From Akkermansiaceae bacterium (lineage in GTDB: Bacteria > Verrucomicrobiota > Verrucomicrobiia > Verrucomicrobiales > Akkermansiaceae), in NCBI GenBank assembly GCA_903934285.1, contig CAIZNN010000188.1:1-33803 (forward strand): 33,803 bases of DNA. The letters are read 5' to 3'. A model generated the notes under the pieces. It was not told where the DNA came from. It did not search any database and saw only the letters and a list, made by a program, of their open reading frames with translations. Of this stretch, positions 8,750 through 16,464 are shown piece by piece (the first letter of the stretch is position 1; each line of letters starts with the position of its first letter). The position numbers and the translations under genes were made by a program.

Positions 8750-9609
8750 CTAAGCAACCCTATACCTACACCGTGCTCCGGTATGTCCATGACACCGGCA
8801 CGGGCGAATTTGCCAATGTGGGAGTGGTGCTGACATCTCCCGCTGCCCACTACGCCGCCGCCATCCTGCGCCCAACATACGGGCGGCTTTCCAAGATGTT
8901 CCCCGGCATGGACGGGGATCATTTCCGCCGGGTGATCCGGCATTTGCAGGGCCGTTTAGACGAACTTGCGGCCCGCCTCCGTGAGGAAATCGACCTCGGC
9001 CAGACGCCGGGAAGTGCGCTCGAAATGGCCCATGGGGTGATCGCGGCGGACGACAGCGCGTTCCAATGGTCGCAGATGGGTAGCGGTCTCGCGGCGGATC
9101 TGCCCGCCGCCCTGCAATCCATTTACGAGCGGATGGTGGAACGCTACGACGAGAAGCCGAAGTCAGAGAGCCGCAGCGACGAAGAAGTGTGGCGGACGTT
9201 CAAGAAAGGGTTTGAGGAACGGAAGGTGCTGTCGCGGTTCCACTCAAAAGCCATCGCTGTGGAGGATGACGAGGTGGTATTCTCCCATGTCTGGCAGAAC
9301 CACCAATGGCACTGCATGGAGACCGTCTCTTTCGACCTCATGCAGCCGCAAAGCATTAAGGACAAAGCACATTCTTGGCTGGGCCGGATGACGAGTATCC
9401 AGGGAGCGCCGGAAGAGTTCCGGGTTTATTACCTAGTGGGCGAGCCGCAGCACGAAGGCAGCCGCAAGGCCTTCGGGCAAGCCCTGAATGTTCTCCACAA
9501 GACCCCCGTGCCGCACGAGATCGTCCGCGAGCATGATGCCGAGGGGTTCGCTTCCGAGATGGCGGAGAAGATTGCGGCCCATGATGAGGAGCTCCGCAAA
9601 AGCGAGTGA
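8746..9609 (+). CDS. DUF3037 family protein, partner of the HipA-like kinase
   Basis: The 287-residue product matches the DUF3037 family by its N-terminus: an aromatic YTYTVLRYVHD segment, then FANVGVVL near residue 24 and LRPTYGRL near 45. Family function is unknown. The ATG at 8746 overlaps the kinase stop (ATGA), which defines this start and indicates coupled translation. The middle is Asp/Glu-rich helix and the C-terminal half begins with an SRFHSK segment. By analogy with toxin-antitoxin pairs it might restrain or target the kinase, but this is inference from gene order only. It is the last gene of the cluster before a 197-bp gap and hsdR. Confidence 0.85.
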   Translation: MTKQPYTYTVLRYVHDTGTGEFANVGVVLTSPAAHYAAAILRPTYGRLSKMFPGMDGDHFRRVIRHLQGRLDELAARLREEIDLGQTPGSALEMAHGVIAADDSAFQWSQMGSGLAADLPAALQSIYERMVERYDEKPKSESRSDEEVWRTFKKGFEERKVLSRFHSKAIAVEDDEVVFSHVWQNHQWHCMETVSFDLMQPQSIKDKAHSWLGRMTSIQGAPEEFRVYYLVGEPQHEGSRKAFGQALNVLHKTPVPHEIVREHDAEGFASEMAEKIAAHDEELRKSE

Positions 9610-9629
9610 CCCACTCCTAGAAGCCCTTG

Positions 9630-9662
9630 CGCAAAGGCCTACGCAAAGGCCTACGCAAAGGC
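9630..9662. repeat. 12-bp direct tandem repeat
   Basis: The unit CGCAAAGGCCTA occurs at 9630-9641 and 9642-9653, and a third partial copy (nine bases) follows. It lies in the 197-bp gap between the DUF3037 gene and hsdR. The gap holds no other gene. A TTGACG hexamer near 9755 could be a -35 element for hsdR but no good -10 follows at standard spacing. Confidence 0.75.
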
Positions 9663-9806
9663 AAAGCGTTCATTCAATGAACTGAGGGAGATAAACCCCG
9701 TTTTTGAGATCACCCGCTGGTTTTCGATAGGAAAACGGTACCGCAGAAGTCGCGATTGACGCTGGCCTGAAATCCGGGCACTCTATCAGCCAAGTCTGAT
9801 TAGCGT

Positions 9807-12800
9807 ATGCCCCCCACCACCGACATCTCCGAAAGAGGCCTCGAAACCCTGATACTCTGCGACATGACCGGCGAGGACGGCCTTTTCGAGGATGCCACCG
9901 CAACGGTTGCCGAAACGCCGGACGGGATGGCGGCGCGAAAGGCCGAGGGGGGCGGGTGGTATGCCGGACGTCCGGCCGATTACGACCGCGTGTATTGCCT
10001 CGATGTGCCGCAGCTTTTTGCCTTTCTGCGGGCGTCCCAGCCGGACACGCTGGCCAAGCTCGGAATTGCCGATTACCGGGACCCGAAGAACATCGCCCGC
10101 CAAAAGTTCCTCGCTCGGCTCAGCTCGGAACTCGGCAAGCGGGGTGTGATAGACGTGCTCCGCCGGGGCTTGGAAGACGGTCCGCTTCACTTCGAGTTGT
10201 TCTACGGCACGCCATCACCGGGTAACGAGACTGCGGCCGGACTCTATGCGCATAACCGCTTCAGCATCACCCGGCAAGTGCGTTACAGCCAGGACGAAAC
10301 GCGGCGTGCGCTTGACCTCGCTGCCTTCATCAACGGTCTGCCGGTGATCACCTTTGAGCTGAAAAACAGCCTCACGAAGCAGACTGTGGAAGACGCCGTG
10401 GAGCAGTACCGGCGCGACCGCGACCCACGGGAGAAGCTTTTCTGCTTTGGCCGTTGCATGGTCCACTTCGCGGTGGATGATGCGGAGGTGCGGATGTGCA
10501 CCGAACTGAAAGGCAAGGCATCCTGGTTCCTGCCCTTCAATAAGGGTTGGAACGACGGTGCCGGCAATCCGCCCAATCCAGACGGCCTGAAAACCGATTA
10601 CCTGTGGAAGCTCGTGCTCGCGCCACCCAGCCTGACCAACATCCTGGAAAACTACGCGCAGATCATCGAGGTCAAGAATCATAAAACCGGCAAAAAAAAG
10701 TTGGTGCAGATATTTCCTCGCTTCCATCAGCTCGGCGTGGTCCGAGAATTGTTAGGTGATGTGGAGGACCACGGGGCGGGCAGTCGCTACCTTGTCCAAC
10801 AGTCCGCCGGCAGCGGAAAATCCAACTCCATTGCCTGGCTCGCCCATCAATTGGTCCGCGTGCGTCACTTGGGAAGCGAAGTCTTCGATTCTGTCATCGT
10901 CGTCACCGACCGCCGGATTCTTGATGACCAGCTTCAAAGGACGGTCAAACAGTTCATGCAGGTGCGGGCCACGGTTGGCCACGCGGAGCGCTCCGGCGAC
11001 TTGCGCCGCTTCATCGCTGAAGGCCGCAAGATCATCATTACCACCGTCCAGAAGTTTCCCTTCATTCTCGATGAAATGGAGGGTGAAGGGGCTGGGAAAA
11101 CCTTCGCAATTGTGATCGACGAGGCCCACAGCAGCCAGGGCGGCAAGGCATCCATCGCCGTGAGCAAGGCTCTGGCCGATCCCGAAGACGAGATCAACGA
11201 TGCCATCGAACAGCGGATCAAATCCCGCCGCTTGCTCAAGAATGCCAGCTACTTCGCCTTCACGGCAACGCCCAAAAACAAGACCTTGGAGCTGTTCGGC
11301 ACCCCCTTGCCGCCGGATGCCGAGGGCAAAATCAAGCACCGGCCATTCAACACCTACACAATGAAGCAGGCCATTCAGGAGGGCTTCATCCTCGATGTAT
11401 TGCGCAGCTACACGCCGGTCAACAGTTATTACCGGTTGGTCAAACGAATCGAAGACGACCCGGAGTTCGATACCCGCAAGGCCCGCAAAAAACTACGCCG
11501 CTACGTCGAGAGTCACGACCACGCCATCCGCCTCAAGGCCGAGATCATGGTGGATCATTTTCACGACCATGTACTTACCGTTGGCAAGATCGGCGGCAAA
11601 GCGCGGGCCATGGTGGTGTGCAGCGGCATCGAGCGTGCCATCCAGTATTACCACGCCTTCAAGGATTACCTGGCAGAGCGTAAGAGCCCATATCAAGCCA
11701 TCGTCGCCTTTTCCGGCGAGCCCGAATACAAAGGCGAAAAGGTCACCGAGTTCTCGCTCAATGGCTTCCCGAGTTCCGAAATCGCCGACAAGGTTCAAGA
11801 GGATCCGTATCGCTTCCTGATTTGTGCCGACAAGTTCCAAACCGGTTACGACGAACCGCTCCTCCACACCATGTATGTGGATAAGGTGCTGTCCGGCATT
11901 AAGGCCGTGCAAACACTCTCCCGCCTCAACCGCGCCCACCCGGACAAGCGGGATGTCTTCGTCCTCGATTTCCAGAACAACACCGAGACGATCACCGAAG
12001 CCTTCTCCGCCTATTATCGCACCACCATACTCAGCGACGAGACCGACCCGAACAAGCTTCACGATCTCAAGCTGGCGCTAGACGCGGCCCAGGTCTATTC
12101 ACAGGACCAGATCGACAATATCGTCGAACTCTTCCTCGCCGGAGCCGGTCGCGAAAAGCTGGACCCGATCCTCGATGTCTGCGTGGCCACTTATCTCGAA
12201 CAGCTCGATGAAGACGGTCAAGTGGATTTCAAGAGCAAGGCAAAGGTGTTCACCCGCGCATACGATTTCCTCGGTTCCATCTTGCCCTACGGCAACAGGG
12301 AATGGGAAAAACTCTCCATTCTTCTAAACCTGCTGATCCCGAAGCTGCCGGCCCCCGAAGAAGAAGACCTTGCCAAAGGCATCCTTGAATCCATCGATAT
12401 GGACAGCTACCGCGTGGAGAAAAAGCAGGCGATCAAGGTGGCCGTTTCAGATGAAGACGCCGAAATCGACCCGATGCCCGTTGAAGGTGGTGGCCGCAAA
12501 CCTGAACCTGATCTTGATCGCCTAAGCAATATCCTCAAGGCCTTCAACGAACAGTTCGGCACGCTATTCACCGACGCCGACCGCATCTTCACACGCATCA
12601 AGGACGAAATAGTCCCGCTGGTTGCCGCCGACCAAGCCTTCCGCAACGCCCGTGAAAACACCCCGGCAGCCGCACGCATTGAGCACGACAAGGCCCTCGC
12701 GAAAGTGATGCTCACTCTGCTCAAAGACGACACCCAAGTTTACAAGCAATTCGTCGAAAACGAGGCATTTCGCAGAGCCGTGAGTGATTTTGTGTATTCT

Positions 12801-12815
12801 CTGACGGCAGCTTGA
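9807..12815 (+). CDS. hsdR: Type I restriction-modification system restriction subunit
   Basis: HsdR is the ATP-dependent translocase and endonuclease of the type I complex. The 1002-residue length is normal. The N-terminal nuclease domain shows the PD-(D/E)xK core as Asp170 with Glu184-x-Lys186 in ITFELKN. The helicase part has Walker A (SAGSGKS, about 333-339), the DEAH box at 438-441 (IVIDEAHSSQ), a FTATP motif near 488, and later motor motifs including QTGYDEP and the SRLNR segment. The C-terminus is helical, as expected for contact with HsdM/HsdS. The ATG at 9807 has no obvious Shine-Dalgarno sequence. It is separated from hsdS by three accessory genes, an unusual order. All catalytic motifs look intact. 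Confidence 0.95.
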   Translation: MPPTTDISERGLETLILCDMTGEDGLFEDATATVAETPDGMAARKAEGGGWYAGRPADYDRVYCLDVPQLFAFLRASQPDTLAKLGIADYRDPKNIARQKFLARLSSELGKRGVIDVLRRGLEDGPLHFELFYGTPSPGNETAAGLYAHNRFSITRQVRYSQDETRRALDLAAFINGLPVITFELKNSLTKQTVEDAVEQYRRDRDPREKLFCFGRCMVHFAVDDAEVRMCTELKGKASWFLPFNKGWNDGAGNPPNPDGLKTDYLWKLVLAPPSLTNILENYAQIIEVKNHKTGKKKLVQIFPRFHQLGVVRELLGDVEDHGAGSRYLVQQSAGSGKSNSIAWLAHQLVRVRHLGSEVFDSVIVVTDRRILDDQLQRTVKQFMQVRATVGHAERSGDLRRFIAEGRKIIITTVQKFPFILDEMEGEGAGKTFAIVIDEAHSSQGGKASIAVSKALADPEDEINDAIEQRIKSRRLLKNASYFAFTATPKNKTLELFGTPLPPDAEGKIKHRPFNTYTMKQAIQEGFILDVLRSYTPVNSYYRLVKRIEDDPEFDTRKARKKLRRYVESHDHAIRLKAEIMVDHFHDHVLTVGKIGGKARAMVVCSGIERAIQYYHAFKDYLAERKSPYQAIVAFSGEPEYKGEKVTEFSLNGFPSSEIADKVQEDPYRFLICADKFQTGYDEPLLHTMYVDKVLSGIKAVQTLSRLNRAHPDKRDVFVLDFQNNTETITEAFSAYYRTTILSDETDPNKLHDLKLALDAAQVYSQDQIDNIVELFLAGAGREKLDPILDVCVATYLEQLDEDGQVDFKSKAKVFTRAYDFLGSILPYGNREWEKLSILLNLLIPKLPAPEEEDLAKGILESIDMDSYRVEKKQAIKVAVSDEDAEIDPMPVEGGGRKPEPDLDRLSNILKAFNEQFGTLFTDADRIFTRIKDEIVPLVAADQAFRNARENTPAAARIEHDKALAKVMLTLLKDDTQVYKQFVENEAFRRAVSDFVYSLTAA

Positions 12816-12847
12816 GAGCAGGGATCTAAATCTAGCACATTCGAATC

Positions 12848-13666
12848 ATGCGCCTTCACCGCTACTTCGGAAGTCACTCCGACACCACTCTCGGAGAGAA
12901 ACGTCTGTTACTTGCAAAAGTTTCCGACTTCAATGATCCATTTGAATTTATTCACCGTTTTGTTGGTGACTACACCGTAGATCATGCGGAAAAAGACCTC
13001 CAGTGGATGACAGACACCGATGTGCATATCTTTCTTTCTAAGATCGAGGGTTCACTGGATTCAAATTATCTCAAGGAATGTTTGCCACGGCGGCGCTTGG
13101 CAGAATTCTTTGTCAGTTCCGGCGGGAGGCCGCCTATAGATCCACATTATAGTCACAAATTGGCGGACAATTATTTTCGACTTTGCTGCTTTAGCATGAC
13201 TGATGTCACCCCTGATTCAGAGATTTTGCTGTGGTCACATTACGCGAAAAGCCACCAGGGAGTCAGAATCGAATTCGATTTTGATGAACAAACACTCCCG
13301 CTTTTCAAGGTGAATTATTCGCACTACCGTTGTGCTGTTGAATTCGCTAAAGCATACGATGGAACCCATACAAATGAGGTTCTCAAGCAAACATTCCACA
13401 CCAAGGCGCTTGCCTGGGCATATGAGAACGAGGTGCGACTTGTCATCTACAAGGATTCTGTAGTGAAAAGGCCGATTCCGCTTGGTTACAAATACTATTT
13501 GCAATTCGATCCACACTGCGTGAAATCAGTGGATTTCGGAATTAACTGCGATTCAGAGACGATCGAAGTCGTGAGCACCATTCTCAAATCGGATTACCCC
13601 CACGTTCCGATGAGGAAGGCATTTCACCACACTGAAGATTACGCGATTGAATATCGCCCGACATAG
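12848..13666 (+). CDS. DUF2971 family protein
   Basis: The 272-residue product carries the DUF2971 signature: an N-terminal RYF with FNDPFE near residues 33-38, then CFSM followed by LLWSHYAKSHQGVRIEFD (about 118-150). DUF2971 proteins are common in defence islands and are often found singly beside restriction systems; their activity is not known to me. It starts 32 bp after hsdR on the same strand and may be cotranscribed. Its codon use is clearly more AT-rich than hsdR, which suggests a separate and later acquisition. No membrane segment or signal peptide is seen. Confidence 0.85.
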   Translation: MRLHRYFGSHSDTTLGEKRLLLAKVSDFNDPFEFIHRFVGDYTVDHAEKDLQWMTDTDVHIFLSKIEGSLDSNYLKECLPRRRLAEFFVSSGGRPPIDPHYSHKLADNYFRLCCFSMTDVTPDSEILLWSHYAKSHQGVRIEFDFDEQTLPLFKVNYSHYRCAVEFAKAYDGTHTNEVLKQTFHTKALAWAYENEVRLVIYKDSVVKRPIPLGYKYYLQFDPHCVKSVDFGINCDSETIEVVSTILKSDYPHVPMRKAFHHTEDYAIEYRPT

Positions 13667-14433
13667 TTGCGATTGTATTCAAGACCGCCTCAGTTGGCTA
13701 ATGGCGGATGCAATCAGACCTTGATCGGCGGCGCCGATCTGGTAAATGTGTGACGGATGGGGTGGATTCCACACGGATTCCACCCAAGAACGAACCGGGC
13801 GCGACGCCTCATCCAGCGCCGTCCCCAACCCTGAAAGACCACACACCAATGAGATCAATGATAGCCCAACGAAGTCGGAGTCAAATCCCGACCAACTACC
13901 GCGACAGATTCCGTGAATTCCATACGGATTCCATACAACCCGCCGGTTTCAAATTCGTCGCAATGCGACAGCCGGTGAACCCTAACCCGAACCCACGCCC
14001 ATGAAATCAACGATTGCAGCATGTTCGCCCATGAATCACCCATGCCCACCATCTTCCTGGGTTCAAACCCCGGCCCGATTCAGCGACAGAATGACCTCAC
14101 GATTTCTGACGCATTTCTGACAACCAGCCGTTTCACCAGTCACAACCATGCATCACCAACAAAATCCAGAGACGCACCAATGCCCGCAGAATCAACGATT
14201 GACGCAAGAATCACCCCAAATCCAACACCCGGCTCACGCAGTGGTAAATCACGGGCTTGTCCGTCGAATCCTTCCAGGGTGCTATGAATCGTGCGTGTGG
14301 CATGCCCGAACCTATCAAATCGATCCACCCGCGCAAGCACATTTTATTTAAAAGGACCCTCCTCATCAAGCTGAGGTGCTCTATCAGGAAGACCTCAGCC
14401 GCTAGGGGCGCTGCGGGCGGCAATTTCGATTCT
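13667..14433. other. Gene-poor spacer with degenerate repeated segments
   Basis: No frame in this 767-bp stretch looks like a real protein. It holds two related doublets of the type ATTCCAYACGGATTCCA, near 13769-13787 and 13917-13938. Three loosely similar segments follow an ATG-rich pattern: ATGAGATCAATGAT near 13849, ATGAAATCAACGATTG near 14001 and CAGAATCAACGATTGACG near 14186. The composition is less GC-rich than either side. This looks like decayed or repeat-derived DNA at the edge of the defence island. Confidence 0.5.
14370..14399 (-). terminator. Candidate hairpin terminator for the leftward sigma/anti-sigma operon
   Basis: Arms GCTGAGGT (14370-14377) and ACCTCAGC (14392-14399) pair perfectly around a 14-base loop. 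It lies 35 bp past the anti-sigma stop on the leftward strand. A short T/A-rich tract (TTTTAAATAAAA) follows only after about 16 more bases, so an intrinsic terminator is uncertain. Confidence 0.35.
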
Positions 14434-15807
14434 CTACCTATCCTTCAGCGCCAGCGATTGGGCGATGAGGGTGAGGAGGTCGGCGCGGTCGGTGGGGAGG
14501 GTGGCGGAGGCGGTTTCGCGGGCGAGGGCGGCGAGCAGTTCGGCGTCGATGAGTGCGGGTTGGTCGTGGACGAGCCACTGGGCGTAGGTGCACACCAGCG
14601 AGGCGAAACGGGCGTCATCGGAGGGCTCGGCATCGAGGTGGAGGTTGATCGGTACGGCGGCGGCGGGTTTGCCGTCGACGGTCCACTCGATCGCGCCGAG
14701 GGCGGTGGCGGCCGAGGACGGTTCGATCTCGAGGGCGAGGGTGGTGATGGCTTTGGCGGGGAGACGCGAGGGCAACGGGCCGGGGCTGAGGCCGCTGATT
14801 GGGGCGAACCCGAGCAAGCGATAGAGTGCGACCGCGGCGGGGTCGGCATGGAAGGTGGCGGTGACTTCGCGGGCGGAATCGGCGGCACCGCGGATGGAGA
14901 TGAGGAGGAGGGAGGCGGAGGGTTTCCAAGGGCAGGGCAGCGACTCGGTGGCGATGCTGACCCCTTGCGCGATGGCCGCCGAACCGGCCGGTCGGAGGGT
15001 GAAAGCGTTGAGGAGTTCCTCAAGGCGGACGGCATTGGGCGAGGGCAATTTGTGCTCGTTGCGGACCGCCTGGGTGATCCAGCCGAGGCTGGCGCGCCCG
15101 GCATGGATGGGCAACGCAAGGGTGGGCGTGGCGCTTGCAGGCACCGAGCTGCGCCGAGTGAGGGCTGGCAGCGCGGCGGCGGCGGGTGGCGGCGATTGTT
15201 GGAGACGCTCCGCGACTCTGTGCAGGAATTCATCCCCAGTCTGGGCCAGCGCGGTATCGCGCGCCGCGGCTTGCCCGGCCAGCGCACTGTCGGTCGCAGT
15301 GCCGGGGGCGGGGTCGGGGTCGCTGCCGGTGCCGCCCGCATTGCGGCTGGCATCAGCCGGGCCGGGCGCGGGCAGCAAGGCGATTTCTAGCGGGATGCGG
15401 CCCCAGTCCTTGTTAGGTCCGGGGGTTGGGTGGTTGGCGAGTTTGTCGCCATCTGGGGCGGGGCTGTGGATGAGGACGAAAACGGCCAGAGTGATGAGGG
15501 CGGCGGCGCTCAGTGGCACCAGCCAGGATTTCCAGGATCGGCGTTGGGAGGCGAGGGTGACGACCTTGCCGGCTTGGTCGGCTTCGCGGGCTTTGCGGCG
15601 GACCATTTCGCGCTGGTGGGGCAGCAGGGTGTTGGTGGTGCTGGCGAGGGTGTTGCTGAGGAGGCGTTGCACGCTGGTCAAATCCCGCAGGGCCAGCCGG
15701 ATGGCGGGATCGACGGCAGCAGCATGCTCGACGGCAGCGGTCTCATGCGCCGACAGTTCGCCCAGCAGATAAGCGGTGAGGCGGGGATCGTCGGGGTGGA
15801 GCTTCAT
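14434..15807 (-). CDS. Membrane anti-sigma factor with YfbK-like segments
   Basis: This 457-residue protein begins with a short helical cytoplasmic part typical of anti-sigma factors, including LTAYLLGEL near residues 10-18. One membrane helix follows (about 95-114), then a Pro/Ala-rich linker (115-235). The outer part contains VRLEELLNAF (260-269) and ESLPCPWKP (288-296), which match the region preceding the vWA domain in YfbK-type proteins. A C-terminal part (RFASLVCTYAQWL) resembles the segment after that vWA domain. The vWA domain itself is absent. Its start overlaps the sigma factor stop by 4 bp, the classical sigma/anti-sigma arrangement. It probably sequesters that sigma factor at the membrane and senses an envelope signal; the signal is unknown. 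Confidence 0.8.
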   Translation of the reverse strand: MKLHPDDPRLTAYLLGELSAHETAAVEHAAAVDPAIRLALRDLTSVQRLLSNTLASTTNTLLPHQREMVRRKAREADQAGKVVTLASQRRSWKSWLVPLSAAALITLAVFVLIHSPAPDGDKLANHPTPGPNKDWGRIPLEIALLPAPGPADASRNAGGTGSDPDPAPGTATDSALAGQAAARDTALAQTGDEFLHRVAERLQQSPPPAAAALPALTRRSSVPASATPTLALPIHAGRASLGWITQAVRNEHKLPSPNAVRLEELLNAFTLRPAGSAAIAQGVSIATESLPCPWKPSASLLLISIRGAADSAREVTATFHADPAAVALYRLLGFAPISGLSPGPLPSRLPAKAITTLALEIEPSSAATALGAIEWTVDGKPAAAVPINLHLDAEPSDDARFASLVCTYAQWLVHDQPALIDAELLAALARETASATLPTDRADLLTLIAQSLALKDR

Positions 15808-16316
15808 GAGCGCAGGTCGTTGGGGAGGAGTTCGCGGAGGCGTTTGAGGCCGGTATGGATGAGGAAGCCGATATTGCCGGCGCTCAGGCCGGTAAGTTTG
15901 CTGATTTCCTGATAACTGAGGGCCTGCTGGAATTTGAGGAGGATAACTTCACGTTGGTTGGCCGAGAGGCGGTCGAGGTGTTTCATCACCTCGGCGAGGC
16001 GCTCGTGCTGATCGGTCTGGTGGTCGGGTTGGGGGGTGGCGGCGGCGAGGCGTTGCCAGTGGAGGTCATCAAGGGGTTGGAGATGCTTGTCTTTGCGGAG
16101 GAGGTCGAGGGCGCGGTTGCGACAGACGGTGAAGAGCCAACTCTTGAGGTTGTCGCGGACTTTGACGATGTCTTGATGGCAGAGGCGGATGAAGGTGTCT
16201 TGGACGACATCGCGGGCGCGATCGAAGTCGTTAAGGATGGTGGTGGCGTAGCCGAGCAGCGGGGACTCGAAGTCGGCCATGGCTTGTGCGATGAATTGTT
16301 CTTTGGAATCCGGCAT
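15804..16316 (-). CDS. ECF-family RNA polymerase sigma factor
   Basis: The 170-residue protein has sigma-70 region 2 (DRARDVVQDTFIRL near residue 34-47, then LKSWLFTVCRNRALDLLRK) and region 4 (LSANQREVILLKF, SYQEISKLTGLS, then a recognition helix with GLKRLRELL). There is no region 3, as in ECF sigma factors. I chose the ATG at 16316; an upstream in-frame start at 16448 would add 44 Pro-rich residues not seen in the family. It overlaps the anti-sigma gene by 4 bp and follows the E2 gene with a 148-bp gap, so it may have its own promoter. Confidence 0.92.
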   Translation of the reverse strand: MPDSKEQFIAQAMADFESPLLGYATTILNDFDRARDVVQDTFIRLCHQDIVKVRDNLKSWLFTVCRNRALDLLRKDKHLQPLDDLHWQRLAAATPQPDHQTDQHERLAEVMKHLDRLSANQREVILLKFQQALSYQEISKLTGLSAGNIGFLIHTGLKRLRELLPNDLRS

Positions 16317-16464
16317 CGGGATGGCCGCCCCAGATGGCGGCGGACACGCGGTGGAAACGCGCGGCAGCGCGGAATCTTGGGGAAATTTTCCAGATGGCGC
16401 GGCCGGAGTCGTTGGGCCGGGCGGATCGAGCGGATCGGGCGGATACATGGCGGGGCCGCCTTGG

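Noticed and set aside
13667-14433. CRISPR-like array
   Set aside because: The repeated segments are few, unevenly spaced and too divergent; there are no cas genes in the window.
14257-15390. 377-residue Gly-rich rightward frame
   Set aside because: It is antisense to the anti-sigma gene and has low-complexity Gly/Glu composition typical of shadow frames.
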